Counted from the stretch's first letter, positions 1 through 11,015 are shown. The stretch is DNA of 28,311 bases from Zygnema cylindricum (GCA_037447655.1 JBBHKE010003466.1:132382-160692); one strand, 5' to 3'. Notes: generated from the sequence alone by a model not told the origin. Made by a program: numbers and translations.

Positions 1-561
1 TTCGGCATGGCGCATTCAAAGTTGGCATGTTATTTTATCTTTTTTTCTCTTCATGTAAAACGCAGTAGTAGCTTTTTGCGTCTATTGTCGGTTCGACGTG
101 AAATGGCTCGGAACCTTGAGACCCCTGCAAAAAAAAATCCCGTACCGGATGGAAACGGACAAAACAGAACAAACTGTGTACTTCTCTTTGTCGTATTAAA
201 AAAACGGACAAAACATAGCGAATCGTGTACACTTCCACGTCGCTTGAAATCGTTTGAATTTTTTGAACAGAACATTACACTTGCGAATACGTGTTCCTAT
301 TTGTTTATATAAAATATATAATTTTAATACACATCGGCCCTGCATTTTAAAGATAAGGTTGAAGATGACGTTTTTTGTCGTCGAAGTGGGTCGAAGAACA
401 CAAGACGACAAGATGTAGTACATTTTAAATTCGATGATGACGCAAAATGTACTTCTCTTTTTTTCTATTTTATTGTACGGTTGAAACTTACGCGGTACGG
501 CTTAAAGTTTTACAGGAAAACGACAGAAAAAACCCTTACTTAAGCACACAGAGACGCACCC
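1..561 (+). mobile_element. PIF/Harbinger-like MITE, left-truncated by window edge
   Basis: From about 76 to 561 this stretch is a close direct copy of the right two thirds of the element at 15981-16723. Shared blocks include the run around 'acccctgcaaaaaaaa', the segment around 'cacatcggccctg' and the terminal 'cagagacgcaccc'. It ends at 561 in the same terminal inverted repeat (GGGTGCGTCTCTGTG on the minus strand) followed by TAA at 562-564, the 3-bp TWA target-site signature known for PIF/Harbinger elements. Bases 1-75 do not clearly align with the other copy, and the left terminus is not in the window. The short ORFs here are not convincing as genes. Superfamily assignment is inferred from the duplication and terminus, because no transposase is present. 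Confidence 0.7.
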
Positions 562-1700
562 TAAGAGCGTTGTTCCATTAGGCGGTCTATGTAAACATCA
601 AAAAATCGTTTACTGAAGCGACCGTTCCATTGTGTCGGGTCAGTAACCGACAATATTTTTTGCGTGGCACACTTTGATTTGGCTACGTAACATAAGAATA
701 CGATTCTGATAATCTTCAGAGAATCTCTGACAGCAAATTGTGACCACGTATTCGTACCAGCGAAGGTAAAAAGTGACTCGTACGACGTATTGAATAAAAT
801 TTGTACGGGCTGACGAAACTTAAGATTTGTAAAAGCGTACGAAAATGTCAAAATGGTTAGTGGATCGCGTGAAATAATATCCTCCGTCAAAGATTTTTTT
901 GCGTCTTCCGATGGCCTCGCATCCTCCCTGGCGGAAGGCACATGTCATATGCGACGTGTACCCACCTGGTCGCGCGGTCGTCGTAGATATTTGTTCACTT
1001 TTCCACGAGGCACGCTGTTATTTGTTCAGGCGCTAAGAATTGACCTACTCCGGGTCAGTTGTTGCGAACTGAAAATGTCAGACGATGGAGTATCCGATTA
1101 TGAATCCGACGGTCCAAGTTTACGCCCATAAACGTGGAGAATCAAATCCCTCATTCAGTAAGCTTGTTTTTCTGACATTTTTTTTGTTGGTACGGTACTG
1201 TACGAAAGAGTACGGCTTTCAGTAGACAACGGCATTTTTCCCCTAATGGAACCTTACCCTAAGATTGGCTGACGACCAACTCTTGACGGCTGGGATCTAA
1301 TCGATGCACACTCCAATGACTGCCGTCATGGTCGGAGGCCGATTATATCACCATAATACCGTACGACTATAATGTACTCCCAAACTCGAGGTTCGGAATC
1401 GCACTAGGCCTGCTTGAAATCATGTTCCAATGATTCGTTGTAACGACCATGCACGCTACAGTCGACACATCTGCAATGTGAACGGTGAAGGGTTTTGAAG
1501 TGAACCTCCATCAGCGGAAAAGCGGAGCTGTTTACTGGTTGCTGTACGTTTTCGTGACATTCCGTATTGTTTGTACTTTTTTTCTTTTATAAAATATGTT
1601 TACTGGAATTCTATCGAGATTCCCAAAGCTTATTGGCGTAAACATGACCGTCCGATGTTTATAATTTTCGCATCCGCGATGCAATCACTCTATTTAACCT
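562..1700. other. Intergenic region with minus-strand ORF stub (561-941) and short acidic ORF
   Basis: No gene recognised. On the minus strand, 941 down to 561 is an open frame of 126 codons. It has no ATG near its start (it opens on GTG, with an in-frame TGA just upstream), so it would need an upstream exon; a 'cgccag' acceptor-like site lies near its beginning. Its stop TAG is formed exactly at the junction with the Harbinger-like element, so the frame may be cut off by that insertion. On the plus strand an ATG at about 1075 opens a short acidic frame (MSDDGVSDYESDG...) that stops after 18 codons. This stretch looks more GC-rich than its flanks, which is the only other hint of past coding. 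Neither frame matches a family I know. I see nothing in 1140-1700. Confidence 0.2.
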
Positions 1701-2021
1701 TTTTGTGACTACACCGTGAATCACCTATAGTGTTGACCCTTGAATAAATTTCATAACAATAATTTTTGATTACGTTAATGTATGCATAGTTTAATTAGCG
1801 TAAATTACATTAATTTGGATAGTTTATAAATAGTGTAGTGTATAAAAAGTGTCAGACCGTGCCAGAAGTTCACAATTTAGCACTAAAGTACAAAAAAAGA
1901 ATAAAAGAACGTTATTGACGTGAAAAAGTGAGTGGCTTTGAGGAAGCGCACTCAGATTTTATTCCTATTAATAAAGGGGGGGAGGAAATAGCGTGAACTT
2001 GCTATCACATGTTCAAACGCC

Positions 2022-2077
2022 AGTAATGTGCATGCAGGATGCAACGGCTAGTAATGTGCATGCAGGATACAACGGCT
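2022..2077. repeat. 28-bp tandem repeat, two copies
   Basis: Units at 2022-2049 and 2050-2077 differ at one base only (gatGcaacggct versus gatAcaacggct). Each contains the palindrome TGCATGCA. It is non-coding and function is unknown. Confidence 0.9.
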
Positions 2078-2224
2078 ACACCAGGGGAATGTGTATCCAA
2101 ATTTGTGTTATTTAGGGTTAATGTTTTGTTGGCTCGAGCTTATGAAACCCAATATAGCGTTGTAAACACTGTTTCTCTACACTAATAATTTCTTAACATT
2201 ATAAACGATTCACGTCGTATAGTA

Positions 2225-2442
2225 CACCGTGGATCGCTATTAGGGTCGATGCCTTTTTCTACACTTAAAAACATCTTTTCTCCACGCACACATACCGTAT
2301 TTTCGATGGGAGACTGTCAATCAAAAGGTAAGAATCTTAACTTTCATTCTCCGATGTCGGATTAAAAATTTGACGATTGTGCAAGGAAAAAATATGTTTT
2401 TATTTAGAAAAAAAACATTAACATTAATAGCGATACACAATG
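2225..2442. mobile_element. TA-flanked foldback MITE (Stowaway/Tc1-mariner-like)
   Basis: This 218-bp element has TA on both sides (2223-2224 and 2443-2444). Its imperfect terminal inverted repeats read CACCGTGGATCGCTATTA on the left and CATTGTGTATCGCTATTA as the reverse complement of the right. The interior resembles the element at 23084-23300, including a 'cacttaaaaaca' block, 'tttctcc', and a 'ggtaagaatctt' versus 'ggtgagaatctt' stretch, and the length matches within 1 bp. There is no coding capacity. A TA duplication with short inverted termini is the known signature of Stowaway-type MITEs mobilised by Tc1/mariner transposases; the family assignment is inference. Confidence 0.65.
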
Positions 2443-3136
2443 TACCTTTCTCTTGAACTGGTCGTGTATAGTTGGTACACGATTTAATGCAAGTTCCACT
2501 TTCAACATGTGGTGAAAATCGTTCACGTGGTGTAGATATTGTGCCTCTTGGGTGGATGCAAATCCACAAGAAGCTACGAGGAGTTGTTAGTGGATACCCT
2601 CTCACGCTCCCTCGCGATCCATTGGGCTTTGTGGAAAGGACTTCGGGTTTTCGAACATTACCACGTTGTTCATACAATTATATATTCTGCTTTTATATAT
2701 CTTACAATTAATAGGCTCTGACAAATCTTAATTTCGTCCCCTCTTACGGATATTATTTGAGATTTTGTGCCAAAATAATTTTTGACGATTTTCAACAACT
2801 TTACACAGGTCTACGTGTTCCATCCCTGGAAAAGCAACAAGAGGTACACCCTCAAATTCGCTAATAGTGTCAAATAGAGAAACAAGCTGTTATCCCTTTA
2901 ATTTGAGTTTTAAGGGCCTATCGCCAATAAAACATTACACATTTGACGCTAATTTGGATACTAATTCCCATAGTGTAGCCGCTATAGTCGACGAGTTGAG
3001 ATTGTTCACGTGATTTTTCTCAAATCAAATCTGAGTGCGCTATCCCGTGTCAATGCAAGTCACTTTCATGTGCACTTTCTTGTCCATTCTCACAAAATGA
3101 CTGCCACTTTGGTACATCACACTATATAAATACCTC

Positions 3137-4339
3137 TTGAACATTAATTTACACAACTTAAAATCGTACGTATATTAGCGTTATGGAAGAAACAATATCA
3201 TTAATTATATTTTATGTCCAATGGTTTTAATTCGAGGGCCCCGACATTGTTATTAACGTTAATAGCATTCCAAGGTGTAGTCTATTTGCAAGACCTGATG
3301 GAAAATTGGTCAAATAATACTCCCAATAAATGTGTACTTACTATTTTTGGCAACGCTTGATGGAATAGAGACCTTTACAAATTTGAATAATTACTAAGAT
3401 CGTTCCTCCATCAAGATTTGCACAACAATACACAACACAATATATGTCTTTTCAAGGACTAAAAAAACTTGGCGGCCTTCTGGTTCTTGTACCACATTGT
3501 AAGGTGGCGCAAGACCACAATCACACAAAATAACACATTATTTCCAACTTTACCTTGACGTACAAGAATGAAGAGACTCTTCAAATGGCAAACATAGTTC
3601 CGATGACGACAACCAATATACGCCCGGAAAACCCACTGCCAACATTCACAAAAAGACCCTGAACCTTCATCCTTGCCAGCCGTTCCACCTCATGTGGCAG
3701 CTCCAAATCACGCGCCCATTCTTTTTCATTGCAAATGTACACAAGTACTGTAGTGGAACCGTGTCAAAGGGTATTTTTACATTTTTTTTATTTTTAACAC
3801 CATATAGTAAGCCAGAGAACACATATCAAGAACTCAATACATACTTCAGCGGGCAGTTAATTACTCGAATACCAACAATTCTTATCCATTTCATGCTTTC
3901 GCGAGCAGAAAACAACAAATAATATCCTTGCGACAGAAGTGGTCGTTTTCATTACATCAATTTCAGCTGTAAGCGTATCGTACACTTTGGACCTATTCGG
4001 CTTTCAGTGTTAAATTTTAGAAAAATCCTATTGGTCTACCTCTAACAAGCTAGCGCAGCCACTATTTGACTCTTTCTTGGCTTATCTGCTCCCGCCCTGA
4101 AACTCTGCCGAACGGAATGGAAATCAAATCTTCAAATATATCGTAACAGTCATTTTTGTGAAAATTTTGCAACAAAGTCACTTAAAAAATGTCAGCAAAA
4201 CGTCCCCCACGTGGAAACTCTCCCTAACCTCCTCCTTCAGCTTCAGCAAATCCACAAACGTCACGTCACAAGAGACTCCCTAACGCCTCCGAATAAAACA
4301 GTTTCTAACGTAATTATCTAAGTGCTACAGCTTTTATCT
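3137..4339. other. Intergenic, 3' flank of the SBPase gene
   Basis: AT-rich DNA with no supportable gene. An open frame at 3692-3922 (plus) is short and unlike any family I know. The part adjoining 4340 must hold the SBPase 3' untranslated region, which runs leftwards on the minus strand. I found no sense-strand AATAAA close to the stop codon, so the polyadenylation site cannot be placed. Confidence 0.5.
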
Positions 4340-6901
4340 TTACACGACCGCGGCGACCTCGGCCAGACGCGAGGTTCCGTACAGATACTCCTCGAACCTC
4401 TGCACCTCCTGTTTGGAGCCGTAGCAGACCTGTGTACGGTCGTCCGTGTTGACGACCTCGCGGTCGAGCACGGACTTGAAGCCGTCGCTGGAGTACCCGC
4501 CGGCCTGCTCGACCAGCAGGCCCAGGGGCGCCACCTCGAACAGCAGCCGGAGCTTGGCCTTGGTGCTGGGGGAGTTCGCGTTGCAGAACACGCCCTTCTC
4601 CTTCACGATGATCTGGAAGGGGCAGGGAATGAGAGCGACAACAGACTTAGCGGCTGGAGAGTGTAGGAGAGGGAAGGAGGAAAAGGACGAGAGGGAATCT
4701 GGAAGCAAGACACGTGTGCGGAAGAAGGTTTTGTAGGACCGCTACTTTGTAGGACAAGAAATTTATAATAAGTCAGAAAACTCAGACGAGGGAGTAGGAC
4801 ATATTAAAAACATAATGTCATCAATTACAGTTTTCGTTGAGGTACATGAGAGAAATTAGGCATGCTGTTAAAGTACAACATTGCATACTCTATTATAATA
4901 CAATAATTCTGCATTAGCGTTTGGCTTCAGAAAAAACAAATGTACCTGGTTGACGTCGGGCACCATTCCTCCGGTGTACCTCAATGTGTACTTCTCGCTC
5001 ACCCAGTAGTTAATCAGCTGAAAAAGCCAAGATCCGTCCCTCCGGTCAGCACGATCGACAAAGGTGTGCACGCAGAAGAGGTTGGACAGAAAAGCAAAAC
5101 AGAAAAGCAAGCGAGGTGTGACCTCACCTTCTCGTACTGGGGGTTGTCGAACGTGGCCCTCAAGTTCCCGGGGGAGAAGAGCTTGCCCTCGCCGATGAAG
5201 GTGGTCTCCTTCACGTGAGCCCACTTGCCTGCCACGTCATCGACGCCATGGTCAGTAATAATTCTTTGCCGTATAGCCAAACCGTCTGTGACCGTGCACA
5301 CTACTATTGGGCATTGTGGAAGGGTAAAACATGAGCCGTACAAATTCACGAGCAAGAAGAAACACTGGCAGCAATCCCAACCATTCAATACAGTGGACAG
5401 CGTGTACGGATAGCAGGAAAAGCTGTCGAGATACACTTGGAAGAAAGCAAAAAAGAGGGCATACCATCGTCCAACAGAAGGAACTCGTGTGTTCCGGGGA
5501 ATCCGGCGATAGCAAGAACGTAGGTCGTACGGGGACCGTACACTCCCATGCCCGACGCCACCTGGTCCCGTCCGGTGACTCCTGTGAGCTTGTCTCCTGG
5601 CCACACGCCAAAAATGGTTCCCACGGTGAAGTTGGTGTCCACGATGGACGACCCGTCCAGGGGGTCGAACGCCACGCTGAAGCCGCCTGCAAGACAGACG
5701 CCACAGGCCGCCAGAAGTCAGCTGCGGCTAAATAAAGCAGAAGTGGCTTTCTCTATGACCGACTGGAAGCTCGCATTGAAGGCCGGTTCGCAACAGGGCA
5801 ACGACATGGATGCGTCGACTGCCATGCGGACAAGTCGGCATACGGCCAGTCTGGACGGCGTGCCACTCTCGGCATTCAACGAACACAAAAAGTGATGGAA
5901 AATGTACAAAAAATAAAAGCCGGAAACACAAGAACCCGATCCGGCAGTTCGAACTAGGACCGTAGCAGAAACTAGAACTGTAAAGCGAACATAGAAACGC
6001 GATCCAGCTCCACCGACTTAACTGACCCACACAGAAAGATTCGCACAAAATACGATCGCAATCCCAAAACCATGACAGAAATAGAATGCCAGCTCACCCT
6101 CCACTGGGCCGCCCATGTCCTTCAACTCGGGCACCTCCTCACTGCATGCGTACTTGCACACGTGCGAGAATCTGAGAGCCTCAAAGAGCAGTTTGTCGGC
6201 TAGGAGATCGACGGCCAGCTGCTCGTCACCGAACGTGTTGATGCATGCGGTGGCCCCGCACGAAGCAGTACGGACCTTGAAGGCGATGGTACGGAGAGCC
6301 TCACCCATGCACACCATTAGGCGAGCCAAGCTCTTGTCGGTAGTGGCCTTGGCCAAAAATTCCTCCTGAACCGACCGGGAAACAGGGACAAATTAACGCG
6401 GGAAAATCCACAACAATAAGTGTGGATAGGGAAACAAAAATGTGTGCACCTTAGAGAAGCAGAAAAAGAGGAATGAAAGAAGAGAAAAGCACAATTGGGA
6501 GTTGACCCAGCGAGGCTCACGCACCAGGGTGTCTCCGAGTTCGGCCCGGGGGGCGGCGGCGGCTGCGGAGGCGGATCGGCGGGAAGAGCGGAGGGGGGCG
6601 GCGGCGACGCCATTGGCCAGCAGGGAGCTGGAGGAGGAGGCCTGGCGAGGGGAGGGAGAGATACAGAGGCAGGTCAGACAGGGGGGGGTTAAAGAAAAGG
6701 GCAGTGGAGAAGAGAAGAGAGGTGGGGAGAAATCTTGGAAAGGGGGGCGGGGGGTGAATGTGACAGAGGAAAGCTAGGAAACAAGAGCAGGGAGAGAGAG
6801 AACAGTAGACAAAGGGAGACAATTGGGATATGAGAGAGGGAAGGACAGGGAAAGACGAGAAAAAAGGGGAGAAATGTGGTAAGACATAACATAACAGAAA
6901 C

Positions 6902-6977
<76 letters not shown>

Positions 6978-7126
6978 TGCGAGATTCGTACCAAACCGCG
7001 GGCAGCAACAGCAGAGGGAGCCACAGCACAGCGATTCGATGACGTGGAGGAAGCTCCAGCCACGCTCGCACGTGTGGAGGGCAGAGTGCAGGCAGATGTG
7101 CTGACGGTGGCAGTCATGGCTGCCAT
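4340..7126 (-). CDS. SBPase: Sedoheptulose-1,7-bisphosphatase, chloroplast precursor (7 exons)
   Basis: Hydrolyses sedoheptulose-1,7-bisphosphate to sedoheptulose-7-phosphate in the Calvin-Benson cycle in the stroma. Exons on minus: 7126-6992, 6641-6525, 6365-6098, 5686-5465, 5228-5128, 5017-4946, 4612-4340. All introns are GT-AG, and the joined frame is 395 codons plus TAA, close to the roughly 393 of land-plant enzymes. The ATG at 7126 sits in a strong context (gccgccATGG) and opens a Ser/Ala/Arg-rich transit peptide of about 75-80 residues. Mature-enzyme motifs: EEFLAKAT (85-92); CGATAC with Cys120 and Cys125, matching the thioredoxin-controlled cysteine pair (CGGTAC in plants); [39 protein letters not shown] (metal site, D181 and D184); [38 protein letters not shown]; and a C-terminal YGTSRL. 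The CGATAC pair and overall fit favour SBPase over fructose-1,6-bisphosphatase. I see no frameshift or internal stop. Redox control by thioredoxin is inferred from the cysteines. Confidence 0.96.
6525..6641 (-). other. SBPase exon 2, alanine/serine-rich end of the transit peptide
   Basis: This 39-codon, phase-0 exon reads [20 protein letters not shown], then [19 protein letters not shown]. It is very GC-rich (GCC/GCG/CCC runs) compared with the introns around it. Its first part is typical of stromal targeting sequence; its last residues (LGDTL) join EEFLAKAT in the next exon, reproducing the start of the mature enzyme in plants ([12 protein letters not shown]). The donor is GTGCGT at 6524; a second GTGAGC four bases further in would break the frame. 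Confidence 0.85.
6642..6991 (-). repeat. SBPase intron 1: polypyrimidine-rich intron with (CT)34 microsatellite
   Basis: The intron is almost entirely purine on the plus strand, hence pyrimidine on the sense strand. A perfect (GA)34 run lies at 6907-6974 on plus, reading as CT on the sense strand just inside the donor. The rest is imperfect GGGA/GAGA sequence. The tract is long enough to be length-variable between individuals. The long open frames across it on the minus strand are artefacts of the CT repeat. Confidence 0.9.
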
Positions 7127-7530
7127 GGCGGCGAAGAGAGTGATAATGTAAGGAGTGTTGGAAGAGAAGGAGAGTGGGAAAGTGTGATAGGATTTCAATT
7201 GGACGCAGTTTCGATCTAGATATGGGAGATGGTAAAGGGATAGAGAAGAGGGATAAGGGAGAGAGAGGCCGGGGGAGCCTCTGCCGAAACTGGTGGCCCA
7301 GGTCACCCAGGGAAATCATGAGATCGATCGGAGCCGTCCGTCATCATTCGAAATCTCCGACGATCGAGGCCGTCTGTTTTGGGGTGAAGATCTTCACACG
7401 CGCAATGGGAAAATCGTAGTCACAAACTGGGGCGTATCGGAGCCGTCCGTTGGAAGACATCCGCCTCGTGGCAGAAAGTCTGTCCATAAAGATGACGTGG
7501 CGACGATTGGAATAAAGAGCGGCTAAAAAG
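7127..7530 (-). promoter_or_regulatory. SBPase 5' flank with a 15-bp motif in three copies
   Basis: This contains the 5' untranslated region and probably the promoter, which reads leftwards. The motif ATCGGAGCCGTCCGT occurs exactly at 7327-7341 and 7436-7450, and a 12/15 variant (ATCGAGGCCGTCTGT) lies at 7363-7377, all on plus and 200-325 bp upstream of the ATG. A GATAAG (I-box-like, common in light-regulated plant promoters) is at 7252-7257. I see no convincing TATA box. The repeats are read directly; the promoter role is inference. Confidence 0.35.
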
Positions 7531-9277
7531 GTTTCGACATCCAGGGATCCGATGTGGCAGGCAAATAGTGGCCACGACTGAACGCTTTAACGACAAAAAA
7601 AGGAAGCATTCGCACTTAGACGAAAAAACAGGATACCGTACGCCTTGCTAAACTTCCCAGAAAAAAGGGGAATGGATGTACAGCACTGTTGTTTGACTAT
7701 TTGACTATCGTTGCGAACTGATGTACCAACAGGAAAAAGTTCGAGCAGAGAAAAGGCACCAATCAGAGTGCTGCGATGGAAATGCCCGTAGAAACAGATG
7801 TGCTTTCTTGGCCGGATCTTGCGATTCGCATCATATAGATTCAGTGCGTTATTGTGCTAATAGTACAGTGTGCATATATCATATGTACCAAAACCATAGT
7901 TGTTCAAATCGAGCGATTTTTTCATTTTTCCCGTTTTTTACGTACTATTCGTGACTTTTTGAAAATATCGCAAAAAAATGCGATGTACTTTCTGTCCGGT
8001 AAACTGAACGGCCAATTTACGGCATCTGTACGGTGTTTTACAGTAATTGTACGGTTATTTACGGGAAATATACGGAATTTGACGAAAAGATACGTTGCTT
8101 CGAGAAGAGACGTTGCAGCGTCACACTATTTGCGCGCGGTAAGTTTGAAATGTGTATGAACGTACGTTAGTGTACGTAATTGTACGGACATTAATTCATT
8201 AACGATTTTTACGATTTTTTCAAATTGACCTCTCCGATGTGCGTATAATGTTATTTGAACAACTATGACCAAAACATGGGTTTACTGCGAAAGTATTTGC
8301 AAAGTAATATATAGTATACAATTTAGGTTTGTTGTTTACTCGTTGAAAACCTTAACGGACTGGGTTTAAATGCCTTCTAATGTAATCCTTGGGGGCATAA
8401 TTCAGCTTAAAATTGAATTAGATTTGAGCAGGTGAAATTATTATTTTTTCAACAGTGTTACAAGGTCAGAAACTGAAAGTGATTGCAAAACAAAATATCT
8501 TTTGGCTATAATGAATCGTTAATGGTGTTATCAACACTATATCAACGCCCAAAATTGAATCCCTTCGATGTTAAAAGTGTAATAAATAATAGTTCGTTCC
8601 CCTCTATACTACACTGCCCATCGTTATTAACGTCAAAATTAGCATAAGTGCCAATCTAGTGTTGCTAATTCTATTTTGTCAAAATATTATAAAACATAAC
8701 TACTATAACTCTTTACTTTTGGAACTCCTTTCTATTATGTGTCTACTTTGAAATGTGTGCTCTGAGCTGCCACTCACAGTATGGAAGTGTGAATTCGCGT
8801 TATGCCAACAGTTGTCGGGTGGCATACCTCTGGAATTGGAAATCGTATGAAAACTTTCAAATAAGATAAGAAGTTACAAGGTGTTTTAGGTTATTTTACT
8901 ATATTGTATGGTTTCTTTATTTATTACCGCAATAGGTTACACGATGTTCCCACTGTTTCCAGCCGCTAACTGCTATTTCAATCTCATTGGTAATGAAACG
9001 CACTTTACTTACCTATTTGTGGAAATGTTAAGTGTCACATGAGCAACCTGTCTAGTGACACACTATTGTACGTAACGATAAAGTGTTTGCGAACAAAAGA
9101 TAAAGTTGCTAACACTAACTTAGTTCCCTAGTAAAGAAAACGCTATTGCGTATTTTGATGTTAACAACATGAATTTCACTTTGCGTCAAAAGAGGTCGCG
9201 AAAAATCTACAATAGTTAAAGTTAATAACTAAGGGAATTGTGGTATATGCAAAATATAATTAGTGTTATTACACTTA
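7531..9277. other. Intergenic, with TACGG-rich patch and one isolated MITE terminus
   Basis: No gene supported. About 7980-8190 is unusually rich in TACGG/ACGG/GTACG words, roughly ten in 200 bp at irregular 10-20 bp spacing, which looks like a degenerate repeat. A lone TA plus CACTGCCCATCGTTATTA terminus at 8610-8630 resembles the ends of the TA-flanked MITEs, but I could not find its partner. The remaining sequence is AT-rich and unremarkable. Confidence 0.4.
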
Positions 9278-9988
9278 GGGTACGGCCCCATGTGGCTAAG
9301 TTCAAGTTTTGTTTTGTCGTCTTCCTTTAAAACTTAGCGTCGTACTGCTAAAGTTGTAATCGTACGAATAAGTCGCAAAATAGTATATTACAATTTGCCT
9401 CATCCTCAAACTTACGATGTACAAAACGTAATCGCTTTCACTAATATTAAAAGATAGTTTCACATGTGAAAAGTTTTGAAAGGTTGTTTATTACGAAAAA
9501 ATATATACAGCTTCTCGTTTTTGTCCACTTGCATATTGTACGGTTATTTTTTTGCAGGGGTTTCGAGGCTGATGTGCCATTTTACGGAAAGGTGAAAATT
9601 TTGCGAAATTGAAAAATTTGCGAAGGCGCCACTAATTCTATTTCTATTCATAGCGACGAAACAAGAAAGGCAAATGCCAAGACATGTTCTACAACCATGG
9701 TCGCAAGGCGGTACGTTTACGATGTCACGCAATGACATGCGATATACCAAATTGTTTAAAAAACTACGATGTGTCTTGCGACGCTTGAATTTTTTTCAAA
9801 AAATACGGTACAGCAGGACAAATTGTAGACGTTGACAGTCGTCACGGGCATTGTTGACGTATATAATTGTCACACCCTTGAGTAATAATTTATTTGTTAT
9901 ACATTGGGACACTCGAAATCTGTGTACGGCGAATTTGCGCTAAAATACAACGTATGTTCGCTAAGTTTTAATTACATGGGTCGTACTC
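9278..9988. mobile_element. PIF/Harbinger-like MITE A (711 bp)
   Basis: Flanked by TTA at 9275-9277 and 9989-9991. The left terminus is GGGTACGGCCCCATGT; the right, reverse complemented, is GAGTACGACCCATGT. The first 200 bp closely match the partial element at about 14938-15130 (CATGTGGCTAAG, then 'aactt/ccagcgtcg', 'tgctaaagttg', 'agtcgcaaaat'). The right half resembles the right half of the neighbouring element B ('attgtagacg', 'cgggcatt', 'cgtcacaccctt', 'tgcgctaaaa'). It has no transposase, so it is a non-autonomous, fairly degenerate copy. Confidence 0.7.
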
Positions 9989-9991
9989 TTA

Positions 9992-10764
9992 TGGTGCGTC
10001 TCCATGTGCCAACGTCAGGGATTTTTGATGTTGTTTTCCTCTAAAACGTAGAGCCCTACAGCGTAAGTTTCGACCATACAAACAAATAGAAAAAAAATGA
10101 GAAGTACATTTTGCGTCATCGTCAAATTTACGATGTACTACATATTGTCATCTTCTATTTTTAGACCCACGACCAAAAAACGTCATCTTCAAACTTTTAG
10201 TCAAAACACATGGGCGATATGTTTTAAAACAAAGTATTTTTGCTAAAGAAATAGGACCATGTATTCACACTTGTACTTTTTTTTCACAAATTTCAAACGA
10301 ATTCAACAAACGACGAAAAATACATTATTCGCAATGTTTTGTTCGTTGTCGTTCAATACGACGATGAAAATTACATAATTTGTTATATTTTGTCCGTTTG
10401 CGTCCGTTACGATTTTTTTTTGCAAGGGTCTCAAGATTTCGATGCCATTTCAAGTCGACCGGACAGGAGACGCAAAGGCAAAGCGCATCTCTTTCAAATA
10501 CGGAACAGCACAAGCTCGAATGCGGTACGTCTACAATGTCACGGAATGTTTTGCGACGTCACAAGCAGTTACTAAAAACACCGTGCGCCATCGCATATTG
10601 TAGACGCTGACAGCCGTCGCGGGCATTATCAACGTATACAATCGTCACACCCTTAAGTAGCTATTTCGTTGTTACACATAGGGACACTTAAAATCCGGGT
10701 CCGTCGGATCTGCGCTAAAAACCTAAGTAAGTTCGCCAAGTTATAAGTGCATGGAGACGCACCC
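9992..10764 (-). mobile_element. PIF/Harbinger-like MITE B (773 bp)
   Basis: Flanked by TTA at 9989-9991 and 10765-10767. Termini are TGGTGCGTCTCCATGT on the left and GGGTGCGTCTCCATG as the reverse complement of the right. Its sequence is the reverse complement, end to end but diverged, of element C at 15981-16723; for example 'acaatcgtcacaccctt' here matches 'gggcgtgacgattgt' there. There is no coding capacity beyond short frames. The strand given is relative to element C. Confidence 0.8.
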
Positions 10765-10767
10765 TTA

Positions 10768-11015
10768 TTGTGTAAAATACTAATAGTGATGATCAAATTA
10801 TACCGAGGCCCTTGTATTCCGACCATTAAAGGTATAATATAATTAACAGTACTATTTCTTTCATTGTGCTAATAAAAGTAAGGTTCCGACACTAAATCAA
10901 GGGCAAATTTGGATGGCTTTGACACGCAAAAGCGCACTCGGATTTGATTTAAGTAATAAAAACGGGAATCGCGCGCACCAGTTTTTACATGTTAAAAGGT
11001 CAACCATATGAATAC
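10768..11015 (+). repeat. Copy of the GCGCACTCRGATTT dispersed family
   Basis: The segment 'ggctttgacacgcaaaagcgcactcggatttgattt' region (about 10914-10950) matches the arms at 1930-1965 and, inverted, 3022-3070. It begins soon after element B. Ends are not defined. Confidence 0.4.

Larger units (their letters stand above)
1829..3136. repeat. Loose inverted-repeat pair (dispersed family with GCGCACTCAGATTT core)
   Basis: The left arm (about 1829-1970) and right arm (about 3000-3136) are degenerate inverted copies. Both carry a TAGTGTRRTGTA-like end, then a 'gtgaaa..gtga' stretch, then the core GCGCACTCAGATTT. The core lies at about 1948-1963 on plus and 3022-3040 on minus. The same core appears again at 10932-10950, and a weaker relative of the arm at about 11727-11830, so this is a dispersed repeat family. 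I see no duplicated target site that would fix the ends. It may be one old element of about 1.3 kb into which the MITE at 2225-2442 inserted, or two independent copies. Confidence 0.4.

Noticed and set aside
6517-7319. Long minus-strand open frames rich in Leu-Ser repeats
   Set aside because: They run through the CT microsatellite of SBPase intron 1, and the true coding exons use another frame with good splice sites.
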